From: Mangifera indica
Taxonomy: Eukaryota > Streptophyta > Magnoliopsida > Sapindales > Anacardiaceae
Length of the DNA stretch: 64,000 nucleotides
Assembly (NCBI RefSeq): GCF_011075055.1
Contig: NW_025401157.1
Span: 97,659-161,658 of the forward strand
Direction: 5' to 3'
Shown here piece by piece: positions 1 through 11,600 of this stretch; within the stretch, counting starts at the first letter, position 1, and every line of letters starts with the position of its first letter. Made by a program: the position numbers and the translations under genes. The notes under the pieces were generated by a model. That model made no database searches. It saw nothing but the letters and a program-made list of their open reading frames with translations, and had not been told where the DNA came from.

Positions 1-620
1 CTTATCTCATCGGCTTCTTCTTCATTAGTGGAAGCTCTTTGGCTCATAGTCATTCTTGATATTACGTGATTTGTCATCCCTATAAGCTCTCGTCCAACAT
101 CAACTGCCTCCTTTGCGTTTGCTTTATTCAGCATCAACCGTAAAAACTGCGTTATCTCTTCAGACCTGACTGGAAGAAATCGGTTCAGAGTCGGGCCACT
201 GAGAAGCTCAGTCATGCATACTTTCTTCATGAACTTCCAGTAGGGTCCGTAAGGAGTAAAAGAGAAATCAGCTGATCCATACGTGAGATAGTCAACAGCA
301 GTTATGCGGGGACGGTCAAGGAAAGAAAACTCATGGGTTTTGAGGAACTCTTCAGCTATTTCTGGGGAGGAGGCAACCACACAAGGGACGGAGCCAAGGA
401 AAAGATGAATTAATGGTCCATAGGCAGATGACAGCTTGTGAAATGCTTGGTGAGGTATTGGACCAAGAAGGTGGAGATGTCCAATGACCGGTAATGCCAG
501 TGGGCTTGGCGGAAGACGATTGGCACTCTTGGTTTTTCTCATTGTTGCTTTGACAAGAACCATGGAGACTAGCCCAACGAGGGAAAGTATGATGAAGCCT
601 TGATAATCTGCTATAGGCAT
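1..620 (-). CDS. Cytochrome P450, CYP93-like, 5' part (truncated by window edge)
   Basis: Translating the minus strand from the ATG at 618-620 gives about 206 uninterrupted codons running off the left edge. Residues 8-25 form a hydrophobic N-terminal anchor ([16 protein letters not shown]), followed by a short basic stretch and the proline-rich hinge [18 protein letters not shown] typical of microsomal P450s. The helix-C region reads [17 protein letters not shown], with the conserved Trp and basic residue that contact the haem propionates. The ER membrane is the expected location, with NADPH-P450 reductase as partner. The overall wording resembles the CYP93 family (flavonoid, pterocarpan or triterpenoid hydroxylases), but the oxygen-binding I-helix, ExxR and haem-Cys motifs lie outside the window, so substrate and intactness cannot be judged. 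This would be exon 1 of the usual two-exon CYP93 gene. Confidence 0.88.
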   Translation of the reverse strand, partial: MPIADYQGFIILSLVGLVSMVLVKATMRKTKSANRLPPSPLALPVIGHLHLLGPIPHQAFHKLSSAYGPLIHLFLGSVPCVVASSPEIAEEFLKTHEFSFLDRPRITAVDYLTYGSADFSFTPYGPYWKFMKKVCMTELLSGPTLNRFLPVRSEEITQFLRLMLNKANAKEAVDVGRELIGMTNHVISRMTMSQRASTNEEEADEI

Positions 621-2819
621 GGCTGCTCTGAATTAGCCAAAGTAAAACTGATTAAGCTATTGGTTTGAATTTTCAGAAAGGTGCTTATAACAAGGAGGTT
701 TGGAACTGGAGAGACGGCAGAGAGATTTGACCATTATAACACTATTCTGCAAGTTAATATTTGAACTTTTCTGCCAATACAGCATGGTGACTTTGCTCAT
801 CGTCTTGTCAATTCAGGCTGACTGGGAAGGAAGATTGGGTGAGTGATTATATATGTTATGTATCTAATTTAATGTTTTGTTCCTTGTCCTATCTCATGTT
901 CATGAATTTGCAGACTAGTAAGCTTTTAATAAAGTATTCTGTAGTAATTCCGTTCACATCACGCCATGCTTATAATTTTAAACACAAGCATTTGTTGTTT
1001 GCAACCAGCGGCCGGCTGGTTTTAAACCACGGCCTAAGTTTTAGGCAAGCTCAGTTAATACTGCCGTCCCAAGATTTCTTATGTGGTGGAAATCCACAAT
1101 TTTCCACCACAATATTATAACATCTAGTCAAAGATAGATTTCTACTCCAATAAGATCTCGAATCACCAAATTAAAATTCTGGACAAACCAGGATTTTATA
1201 AGTTGTTTTATAAATGAACCGAATATTTGCAGTTAAAACGACAGCCCTGTTTTAAAATTGTAGATTCCCACCACATGAAGAAACCTTGGAGTGACAACAT
1301 TAAATGAGCTTGGACCGCAGGGCGGTGAACACTGGAGAGTTGGATTTTGGTGATATATTAAGAATTGTGAGAGAAATCACTTCAGTGACTTCGGGTTATC
1401 ATATTTCTTTCAGGTAAGACTAGAACAAACTTACTAGAATTACAATTATTTCCTCCCTTCGATAATCTACTATGAAAGAAACCTTCGACATATGCAGGTA
1501 CATACCAAGAATTAGAGGCTTAAGATAACATATAGATTACAAAGACCTTCTTAATTCTCGATCAAAACAGTGAAACTGGGTATTAACTCTAGTCTTATGA
1601 TGAGAAATTGCTGAATTTCAAAAGCTCCTAGATTTCTTGTTCATATTACAGAACCATAACATTAAAAAAACCACTCAATAACACAGAAGATCATAAAAAG
1701 AGATCATTTGATTCACACACAGTTAACAACAGAGTAGCACATGTACTTAATTATGACATTAAAGCTTTAAGCTTGCATAATCAAGAAACAAAATCACAAA
1801 ATTTTATTCCTTTCATGTTTTAACAAAAAGAAATTACCCCAAATTTATTTCAAATAATACTATCTAAATATTCAAAACAAGAATTAATTTTTCCTTAGAA
1901 TTAATATGCGTGCATCATCATCAGTCTGGAATGTTGTTCTCATCCACAGCTAGACAGCCGTGTAGGAAGGTGTCCTAAGATTTTCCAGATTTCATCACTT
2001 GACAACACAGTTTTGCTTCAATGTGATAACAATAACGTCTCTCATAGAGATGTTATGTCTTGAGCGACCATTTTGGTCAAAGAAAAGAACTTTCATTTCA
2101 TATATAAACATGAGAACAAAACTCAGGTAGACTTGAAGGACTCAAAAGATAGATAGAACTAGCTAATACAGGCATTGCTTATTTGGTATATCTACCAACT
2201 CCAAACCCCTATTAACTATTTCTACCTATCTTTAAAAAACTTAAATCTACACAAAGTTTGAGTTCTCAGATCAATAGATAATTAACAACTAACCCATCAA
2301 CTAAATCATATTCTAACAACGCTTGCACTAAATTAAATTTCAGCAAACAATAAAACTGGAGCGTGTGGACTATGATCTATAAGCTAAGAATTAAGTCAAC
2401 GAAGGATTACAATATTCTAAAGAGAGCAGATGATTTAACCAAAGTAAAACTATCTGAAGAAAATAGAATTTCAGCAGATTCAGAAGCTAATAATAGCATT
2501 CATTTGATAATGAAAATCTCAGATCAAGTGTTGGATTATAATATTATTGCTTCATCCTCATCTACAAGTGAATCAAAATATATGGTATTTAAAAAAAAAA
2601 ACCATTAATAAGAAGCAGCAAATCAAAGTAAATGATTACTCAGTGTTGGCTAAAAGTCATAGGTTCGATTCTGCCAGCGCTTCTCCTCAACTTTAAAATT
2701 CAGAAGAGGGAGCTGTGAATCCTCATCGTAATCCTTACCCCATAAATAAAAGAATTAAAACAGAAAAAATTAAGAATTTTGAAGAATTTCGGAAATACTA
2801 AACCAAAAAACAAAGATAA
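621..2819. other. Intergenic, upstream of the P450
   Basis: No ORF here resembles a known protein; the longest (839-1120 and 2363-2608, plus) have AT-driven composition. The first few hundred bases should contain the P450 promoter and leader, but I see no decisive TATA box. At 2647-2681 a short stretch resembles the 3' half of a tRNA or a tRNA-derived SINE promoter (B-box-like GGTTCGATTC at 2662-2671), without a foldable acceptor or anticodon stem. Confidence 0.5.
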
Positions 2820-2939
2820 TTAATGAAAAAGATCGCTCAGTTCAGCGGGGTGGTCGACATGCAAAGTTCTCAAGAAGAGAAGCCTGCATTCCGGTCTGTT
2901 GAGCTTGAATTTTACCGAGTCATCATTGCGATCTTCCAT
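2820..2939 (-). CDS. Small hypothetical ORF, 39 codons
   Basis: An ATG at 2937-2939 opens a 39-residue frame ending in TAA at 2820-2822. It begins MEDRNDDSVKFKLNRPECR and ends with HPAELSDLFH. Composition is unusually polar and charged and less AT-driven than other short ORFs nearby, and base composition rises locally. It may be the first exon of a minus-strand gene or a small protein gene, but no downstream coding exon is evident before 2640. I do not recognise the protein. Chance ORF is a real alternative. Confidence 0.2.
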   Translation of the reverse strand: MEDRNDDSVKFKLNRPECRLLFLRTLHVDHPAELSDLFH

Positions 2940-4539
2940 TAAAGAAAAAAATTATTGACACAAAAAAGAAATCAAATCTCACTTGCGTTTTGCATGAAAG
3001 AGGTGCGGCAATTGTTAGCGGCGAAGTGAGTTTATAAGAGTTTTAGCTAGGGTTTTTGGTCTTGTGGGCCGACTTCATTTGTTTTCCGGGTATTGTACCC
3101 GACTATATCATGCCCCACACAGGCCACCATTCGATTTTGATATTTAATTGTAGGCCAGCCAGTAGACCTGGACTGGTTTCTTCAAATTGGGCTATTCGAG
3201 GCTCAAAATTTTAGTTCAGATTCGGAACCTTAAATTGAATCGAGTTTCGCAATAATTTTAAAAATTATAATACAACTTTATAATTTTAAAAACTTATAAA
3301 AACACTTTATCAAATAAATAATAATCAACTCAAGCACACATAAACTACTATTTTAATTTATGACTAAGTTTCTTGAGAATTATGAAAGCAAAAATAAGAA
3401 ATAATGGTTTCATACATTAAATTTATGTATGAAATTATCGGATTCTATGATATAAATAATTTTAAAATATATAATTAGAAAAATCACGTAATCTTATTAA
3501 ATATATATATATATATATATAAAAATATAAAATTTAACTTTAAAAATTATAAGTTTTTGTTTTAGTTATACATATGTATGCAAAATTTAACAAATATGAT
3601 CTAAATATAACAATAATATAAATTAACAAAATTACATTATTTAATTGTTATTGCATCTTTGGCTTGAACAACTTTTATTGAAACTTGAGCCCACCAACTT
3701 AATGAATAATTTTTTTTTTTTTTGGTTTAGGTTTACCCAAAGCTTGAATTTTGTTTTACCAAAAATTTGTTTTTTCGAACCAAACAATCAGATCTCAAAT
3801 TTGTCCAACCCAATTAACATCCTTATTCAATTGCTAATATGATATGAGTGAATGACAAATTCTTCACCTATTGTTTTGTCCAAATTTGTTTGTTATTAGA
3901 AAATTTATAATACTCAATATCATCAATTTTGCTCTTTAAATTAAAAAAAGAAAAAAAAAAACCTAGTGTTATCCTACAAAATAAAATATGAAAAATAAGC
4001 TCAAAGTTAAAGATTCAAAGATAGACTTAAAAAACATGTGGGTTGGTCCAGATACACGTGTGATTGGGTCAAATAAAATTGAGTATGAATCTAGAACAGA
4101 ATGATTTGAATGGACACTGAATATGCAAACCTATGTTAAGTCCCATGAGTACAAATGGACTCGCAGATACTCATATAATTTTCATTCAGTGGACATATTG
4201 GCTTTAAGTCACCTTAATATCGTCTCCACAAGCACCTGGAGTATTCAAAACAAAATTGTTTGACCTAGAAATGAGTTTAGCTTGAACAAATATAAGACAA
4301 CAAACATTAATCTAATCATGAATATTTGATTGAGTAAACTTGACAAATTTGAACTAAATCCAAACTGAATCCAATCCAAAATGAGTCAAACCTTATTTGT
4401 GCTCGGCTCATTTATAACCTTAATATAAAGTTATTATAATTAAAATTCCAAGATAATGATTTCGATGAGTCAACCTATTGGTAAACAAATGTCAACTTAG
4501 GGTTCAATGCCATTCCAATTATACCATATATCTTAAAAA
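2940..4539. repeat. AT-rich intergenic DNA with a TA microsatellite
   Basis: No gene signal. A (TA)n tract of roughly 22 bases lies at about 3500-3521 and several homopolymer A/T runs follow (for example the T-run near 3710-3723 and A-runs near 3944-3960). Short ORFs here, such as 3645-3842, look like compositional noise. Confidence 0.5.
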
Positions 4540-4547
4540 TAAATTTA

Positions 4548-6432
4548 AGGGAAATTGAAATTTTTACCACTATTTTATTTCGTGTATACAAAAATGTCAC
4601 ATATCCTAAAGCTTAAACAAATATACCACAACTGTAATCATCTTTTCCAAAATACCCCTTTTTAATCTTTCATGCATATATTCTCTCTCCTCTTCTCTGT
4701 AACTTTTTTCTCTCTTCTTCCTCTTATTTCAAAGTGATAAAGAAATAAATCATGCAGACAGATCCTTGCTCTCTTCATCCTCATCTTCAAAAACAAAAAA
4801 ATAAAGGAAAAAACTGAATTCTTCATATTAAGAATTCTTCAAAGTGAGGATATAAAAAAAAAAGTAACCCATGAAAAAACTCAACCACATCTACTTTATA
4901 CCCTGGAAGAAATTACTATCGAAGAAAATCATTTAATAGGATTTAACTGAAAAAAAATTTAGTATTTAAAGATTAAAACTGAAAAAAAAATAAACGTTGG
5001 CGTGAAAGTTCTGGGTATTAAAGGTTGGCGTTAACGCCAAGGGTTAGCGTTAAACGCCAACCCTTAGGGTGCGTTTGGTTAAAGGTTTTCAAGATTACCT
5101 TGGTAATCTATCTTTTATTCCCTTGTTTGATTTGTCAGTAATAAAATATTACAGTAATCTTCTATTACCAATGCTGGCGTGGCAGGTAATATAGGTAGTA
5201 ATCTGATTACCACCTTTACCTTAGGTATTTAAAGATTATTGGGGTAATCTTGAGTTTATTAAAGAAAAATTATTATTTATTAATTTTTTAAGATAAAAAT
5301 AAATTTATTTTTAATTAATATGACAAATAATATAAAAAATATTTAAAAATAATTATATTTAAGGGTATTTAAGTAAAATATTTTACTAGTAATCTTTTAT
5401 TACCGTTAATCAAACACAATAATTATTTATATCTATCAAATTTTATTAAACATAGTAATCATTTATATTCAATAATCTTCTAAGTAATTTATATTCAATA
5501 ATCTTCTAAGTAATTTATCTTCAAGGTAATATTTCTATTTTAATAATCAAACATTACCCAAACTAAACACCCATTTTAATATATGTGCATATAAGGGTTG
5601 AAGGGACCTGCAATATAAAATAAAAAAAGAAAATTAGATTAAAAAAATGATTGGCATGTTAGCATTATTTTAGGGTAGGCCCACCTTTATAAACTAAAAC
5701 ACTTGGTGAAGGAAAAAGTTGGCGTAAAAATTTAGGGTGGACCCACCCTTTATAAACTAAAACTTGGTGTAGGAAAGTCCTTTTTTTATTTTGCTGCTGC
5801 AAGTCCTAGCAACAATCTTGTTATATTATAATATTATAATATATAATATAATTATATTATATTATATAAAAGGTTGGCATGGTGACGCCAACCCTTTGCC
5901 TTTTTAATATTTGGGAGGGTTGGTGTCACGCTAACCCTTGACGTTAACGTCAATCTTCAAAAATGAAAAAAGAATTGATGTGTGGCCAACCCATGCCAAC
6001 TCTTTTTAATTTTTTTTTTCAGTTTTTTTAAAATTAAATACCTATTTTATTATAAAATCTGAAATCTGAAATCTACAGAATAAGGTTTCATAGGTCCGCC
6101 AACTAGTTTTTTTTTCTGTCAACCTTTTTTAACTTTTTTTTTCAGTAAAAAATTCTTAATTTAAAATCTATTTCTTTTTTCGGTTTTTTCCTTTCTTCTT
6201 TTGTTTTTGAAGCATTTATTCTATTTTCTACATAATTCTTTTATCACTTTGAAAGAAGAGGAAGAAGAGAGAAAAAAGTTGCAGAGAAGAGGAGAAAGAA
6301 TATATGCATGAAAGATTAAAGAGGGGTATTTAAGGGAAGGTGATTACTGTTGTGGTATATTTGTTTAAGCTTTAGGATGTGTAGCATTTTTGTATATACG
6401 CATTAAAATAGTGGTAAACATTTCAATTTTCC
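4548..6432. mobile_element. Non-autonomous DNA transposon with ~200-bp terminal inverted repeats
   Basis: The sequence from about 4548 to 4745 reappears inverted at about 6235-6432 (left end begins aggGAAATTGAAA; the inverted right end begins aggAAAATTGAAA), with high identity through the stretch containing TTAAACAAATATACCACAAC. The flanks carry an 8-bp repeat TAAATTTA at 4540-4547 and 6433-6440, compatible with a target-site duplication, although this word is its own reverse complement and so is weak evidence. No transposase ORF is present. The interior holds a separate Tourist-like MITE (5067-5572) and two 16-bp perfect palindromes. The superfamily is uncertain: hAT-like (8-bp TSD) or foldback/MULE. 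Confidence 0.75.
5067..5572 (-). mobile_element. Tourist-like MITE, copy 1
   Basis: Starts GGGTGCGTTTGGTT and ends with its imperfect inverse (AAACTAAACACCC). The interior, with repeated TAATCT and GGTAAT words, matches in reverse orientation the elements at 6545-8063 and 23850-24331. It lies inside the larger 4548-6432 element, so it transposed into it. An internal tandem repeat of about 26 bp (AATAATCTTCTAAGTAATTT, twice near 5470-5520) makes it longer than its 480-bp relatives. TTA precedes the left end; the right-hand TSD is degraded. Confidence 0.75.
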
Positions 6433-6544
6433 TAAATTTAATATGTAATTATTGATATATTATGATTGATGATCCATGTATAGAATTCAACTATTATCAA
6501 TCATATTCTACCCTAAGAAAGATTTAAGAATGTTTTAGCAGTTA

Positions 6545-8063
6545 GAGGGTGTTTGGTTTGAATAATATTTTATTATCAAAATAGAAAAATTATCTTGAAG
6601 ATAGGTTACTTAGAAGATTACTGAGTGTAAATAATTACTATTTTTGATAAAATTTGATAAATATAAATAATTATTGTATTGATTACAGGTAATAAAAGAT
6701 TACTAGTCAATTATTTTACTTAAATGCCATTGAATATAATTATTTTTAAATATTTTTTATATTATTTAGGGAGAAGGACTATTTCCCACCCAACTTTAGA
6801 TGCATTCTTAGATTACAGCCCACGGCAGATGAAAATCCAGTTTTCCCACCCGTGACCAAACTGCCGTCCAATTTTTCAGTTAGGGATAGGGGCAAAATCG
6901 TCATTTGCTATTTAAAACCTTAAAACTTTTAAATTTAACCGTTTCCCCCCTCCAGGTTTTAAAAAATAATAACTAACCCATCCTAAAAGTTTGAAAAGTT
7001 TAGATTTCACCCCTGGGGTTTGCTTCCTTCTCCGGCCACCGTCGACGGTCGACGCATTCGACCGATCTCCCATCTCCGACTACAAAGGACGACGAAGGAC
7101 GACCCTTCGTCCCCCAGATCTGGACGACGAAGCGTCGTCCAGATCTGGAAGAACAGACGAAGGACGACGCTTCGTCGTCCTTCGTCGTCGCGTCTTCCAG
7201 ATCCGACGAGCGACGAAGAGAGAAGAAGAGAGACCTCCGTCGAAGAGAGAAGAAGAGCGACGAGCGACGATCCGATGATCTCCCAGATCTGGACGACGAG
7301 CGACGAAGAGAAGTCTCTTCGTCGCATCGTGCGACGAAGAGATCTCCGTCTCTTCGTCGCACCACCGCCGTCGCACCAGGAGAAGGAGGAGGCCGGTGAC
7401 GACGCCGGAGTAGACGTCCGGAGATGAAGATGAAGAATGGGGGTGAAACTGCTAGTTTTGAAAGTTATGGGGGGCGGCTGTTTTTTGAAAAATTTGGAAA
7501 CCCTAGGTTTGGGGGGTGAAAATGTTAGTTTTCAAAGTTTAAAAACTTTAGGTAAGGTGAAATATTAGTTTCTAAAACCTAAGGGGGGTGAAGGAAAACC
7601 CTCACATCAAATTTGGGATGAATTTTGCAAAGGGGTATTTTTGTCATTTCATCTAACAAGGGTAAAATGGACATTTTACCCTTATACAAACAGAAACCAT
7701 CCATGTTAACGGCTCATAGGTGGGAAAACTGGATTTTCATCTGCCGTGGGTATCATTTTGAGAACGCATCTAAAGTTGGGTGGGAAATAGTCCTTCTCCC
7801 TATTATTTATTATATTAATTAAAAATAAATTTATTTTTGTCTCAAAAAATTTAAAAATAATAATATAATTATAATAAAATCAATATTACCTTGATAATTT
7901 TTAAATACTTAAGGTGAATGTGGTAATCAGATTACCACCTATATTACCTGTTACGTAAACATTGACAATATAAGATTACTGTAATATTTTATTATTGACA
8001 AATCAAACAAGAGAATAAAAGATTTATTAAAATAATCTTTAAAAACTGAAATCAAACGCCTCC
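6545..8063 (+). mobile_element. Tourist-like MITE, copy 2, split by a Mutator-like insertion
   Basis: The left end GAGGGTGTTTGGTTTGA follows a TTA (6542-6544); the right end TCAAACGCCTCC is followed by TTA (8064-8066), the 3-bp target duplication of PIF/Harbinger-type Tourist MITEs. Removing the 1,032-bp insertion and one copy of its 9-bp target duplication leaves 478 bp, almost the length of the uninterrupted copy at 23850-24331 (482 bp), to which the two halves correspond in the same orientation. Confidence 0.85.
6769..7800. mobile_element. Mutator-like MITE, nested in the Tourist-like element
   Basis: Near-perfect terminal inverted repeats of about 35 bp (beginning GGGAGAAGGACTATTTCCCA) bound a 1,032-bp element. 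The exact 9-bp sequence TATTATTTA flanks it at 6760-6768 and 7801-7809, the target duplication size of Mutator-like elements. The inner TIR regions also pair more loosely (the 'CTGCCGT' and 'GGAAAACTGGATTTTCATCTG' stretches). The centre (about 7020-7430) is strikingly GC-rich and built from degenerate GAC/GAA/CGT triplets with CCAGATCTGG palindromes. It opens overlapping reading frames on both strands that encode only Arg/Ser/Asp-rich low-complexity protein. No transposase is present. Confidence 0.9.
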
Positions 8064-8654
8064 TTATATTTTATCAATATTTATGGCAAATTGGAGTTTG
8101 ACTTAAAAAAGAGATCCATGATTGGATGAATTATTGAGTTAGCATACAATTTAAATAAATATTAAAAATAATATTTAAATTGAATTTACATAATTAATTA
8201 TTAAATATTGATTTTATTTTGAATTAAATATTAAATATTATTTCAATAATTATAAACATATTGATTTTTATTTTCAAAAAAATTATCACATATCCTGTTT
8301 TTATATCAAGTATACAAATAACTAAAAGCAGAAACGAGAATCAGGAGAAAGGAAGCGAACTGCTTTTTCGGTGATTAATTAAAAAAGAAAGATTACATAC
8401 ACTGAGACAAGCACGGGGACGAGCAGCACAGGCTCCACTAAGTATTTTGAAAAATATGGACCACCCTCTTCCTTCCACGTAGCAAACCACTTGTAAAAAG
8501 AATCCCTGCACTTATGCATTTGCTAATGCCTCTTTTTGTCTCCATTGTTCACTCATTCCTAAACTCATCTAAAACAGCCATCAAACCTATAAATTTTTTA
8601 AATCTACTAGTAGAAACTCTGAACTACTGTCGAAGAAACTAGGAATTACTCACC
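8064..8654. promoter_or_regulatory. Upstream region and 5' leader of ORANGE
   Basis: AT-rich to about 8400, then more mixed sequence leading to the OR start codon, expected to hold the promoter and 5' UTR. No unambiguous TATA box or cis-element is claimed. Confidence 0.45.
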
Positions 8655-11600
8655 ATGTCTTGCTTGAGCCGAGTTTTGGCGATTTCTTATCCATCGAAGC
8701 CGCTTGGTCGATACAATCAGGGTCGTATCGACGCCGGAATTATCCAGGTTAATCGAAGATTAAGGTCGAACTGGCGATGTATGGCGTCAGAACCAGAGTC
8801 TTCCTCTTTGTCACCGTCAATTGATGCTGGTTCCACCGACAGAAGCGCTGCTGGGTACTATTAAGTTTTCTATTTCCTAGTTTTTCGTAAATTTTATTGT
8901 GATAATTTTTTACTGCTGTAATATTTTTGATTGTATATATGCTTAGAAACTGTGATAAGTTAAAAAGTTGGTCAAGAAGTGTAAATTTCGTGCTATTGTT
9001 GATTTTTTTTGTGGCAAAATTTAGTATCGGAAATTATTTAGTAAATTTTTTCTAGAAGTTTACTTTGAAGAAGAAAAGTTGAATTAATTAGAAAGTATGT
9101 GGTTCGTTGTAATTATCGTGCTGATGGTATGGATATATTGGGACCTCCTTTTACTCTGCCGTGCACGGATTTATCATCAACTTTTTAGAAGAATGTTTGT
9201 TATGTACAGCAGTCATTGGTAGTGAGTTTTGGATTCAATTTGGATGAGATGCCGTCCTGAGTTTGCATCAATAGATATAGATAGGGTTTTTATGGTTATA
9301 ATTATTATTATTATTTCAAAATTAATGCATATCCACATGATGATCATGGATATTAAGAATAGTTTAAAAGTTGTGTGAGGGTCTCAAAATTTTGAGGTTA
9401 ATACTTTCTTCTTCTTTAGAATGGAACCTAAAAGAAAAAAAATTTGTTAGCATTTGCATTGCATTAATCATCATTCAAAATGAGAGTATTTTCATGAGGC
9501 ACTCTTGGTTCTTGGCAGATCTCATTTGTTTCTTTCATGTGATTTTGCATTGAAGTGTGATATGTCTTTGGAAAAAAAACTCTTCATTACTATCTTTAAT
9601 ACTTGCAAGGAAATTAAATTGAAAATCCATCAAAATTAATAGCAATAGATGGTGGAGTGGCTGAGTGGTGATGTACTTTCTTTTTTTAATTCAGTGCATC
9701 AATTTTGACCAGTCAAGAACTTATTTAGGTGGTGTAGTTTTGGCATTCTGAAGCAATTGACACTGAATTAAATTTTCAGTCTATTGTGGATGCTTTGCAC
9801 TTCGGTTGTGAATGGGCTATAATTTGTTGTTTGTGGGAGATGATTTATTAACGAGATTGTGTTTGAATGTATGACGCTTTCTTTTCCATGGGGAAAGGAG
9901 GTGCTTTTGTATATAAATGAAAATATGAAAAACTTTAAAATAACTTTGTAATAGTAACAAAATCTAGTAAATAACTTTTCTGTGCATTGTCTTGTGATTT
10001 TGAATGCAGATTTTGTATCATAGAAGGGCCAGAAACTGTGCAGGACTTTGCAAAAATGGAAATGCAAGAAATTCAAGATAATATTCGTAGTCGTCGCAAT
10101 AAAATTTTCCTGCACATGGAAGAGGTGGGCATGAAAGGATTACTAAATTCCTTGTAGGCATAAAATACATTATAATTGGAAGTATACTATCAAGGATAAT
10201 TATAATTAACATCATATTCTATTTTTTTTTCTTTTAACTTCGTAAAGCAGATTGAATTCATGAGTCAGCTAGTCACAGTTACAGGCCTTATATAGAGAAA
10301 CAGTGAAATATCAAAAATCTTGGTGCATTTTCCATGCTTTAATTTTATTGTCACTTGCTATTCGGTAGTTCACCTCTAATGACCAAACTGATGGTCAGAT
10401 GTTACCCACTCTCTATTATGGTTTTTATGATTTCAAGTGGGTTTTTTATGGACTACTATGGATAAAAAAAATCAAAAAGGCATTCAAACTGTAATTTTTA
10501 TTATCTGTTATTTTATATGGGGACCGGTTCTTCATTCTATGTGTAGAAATTATTTGTGAAAGTTACCTTAATCTAGTTGTTAAAGAGAATGGGATAGTCC
10601 AGGTTCTTTTATATGAGGAGCCTTAAGTTCTTTTTCTGAGTTGAAACCAAACAAAATAAATTTTTTTAAAGGAGTTCTTGACATTAAAATATTTATTTTA
10701 CCTAGTAGATAAGCTTATCCAGTTAAGCACTTAATTGATTATATGTGGGCTTAAAATGTGTAGGTTCGCAGGCTGAGAATACAACAAAGAATTAAAAGTG
10801 CTGAACTTGGTATGAAGGAAGAGCAAGAACATGAACTTCCTAACTTTCCATCATTCATCCCATTCTTACCTCCTTTGGTTAGTTCTCTTTCCTACTTATT
10901 GTTCTTACTCAGAATTCATGTATCAGAAACTTATTTTCAACTGGAACTCTTTCCGTAACTTTTCCTCTGTTTTTTTATTCGTAAAGTATCAAATGTAGAT
11001 TTTCTTTTTCTTTTTTCGATCACATGTTAAGTAACGAATGCAATCAATGTATTCTTGCAGAGCTCAGCCAATCTGAAGGTCTATTATGCTACTTGTTTTT
11101 CTCTCATTGCGGGCATTATTATTTTTGGTGGCCTTCTAGCACCTACTGTAAGTTATTTGTGGACATAACTACTATGATCTGATAAAGCGTGATAAACCAA
11201 AAATAATTTCAGTGCAATCAGACTTCAATATCTACCTCTATTTTTATTTTTTAACTTACTCTGTTTTGCCAAGGCTCCCTCTACTTCTTAACATATATCT
11301 CTCCATCCATTTCCATTGCTATATCCCTTTCAGTGTGATTTGCACTTAAATCTTTTCTCAAATATGCTAGAAATTTAATTATTTTATGTTTCTTTTAGAA
11401 AGAGTGCAATTCAAATTTTCTGTGATAGAAGAACTTGCATGGCAAGATAAGAAATATTCCATTGTGTAAATTATTTGAAGCATGAAAGATGCAGAATGAT
11501 GCAGCCAAGGCATGCAAACTTGGAAAACAAGCCAAGAGGTGTTATAAGGTCATGCTAAATGTGTTAAGTCCTTTATGAACGAATATTAAATTTAGCAAAA

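Noticed and set aside
2647..2681. tRNA-like sequence with a B-box
   Set aside because: Only a T-arm-like GGTTCGATTC is seen. No acceptor stem, anticodon stem or A-box could be paired, so neither a tRNA gene nor a SINE can be supported.
6991..7427. Overlapping ORFs of 95-135 codons on both strands
   Set aside because: They lie in the triplet-rich core of a Mutator-like MITE; several frames on both strands are open at once and encode Arg/Ser/Asp low-complexity sequence with no domain.
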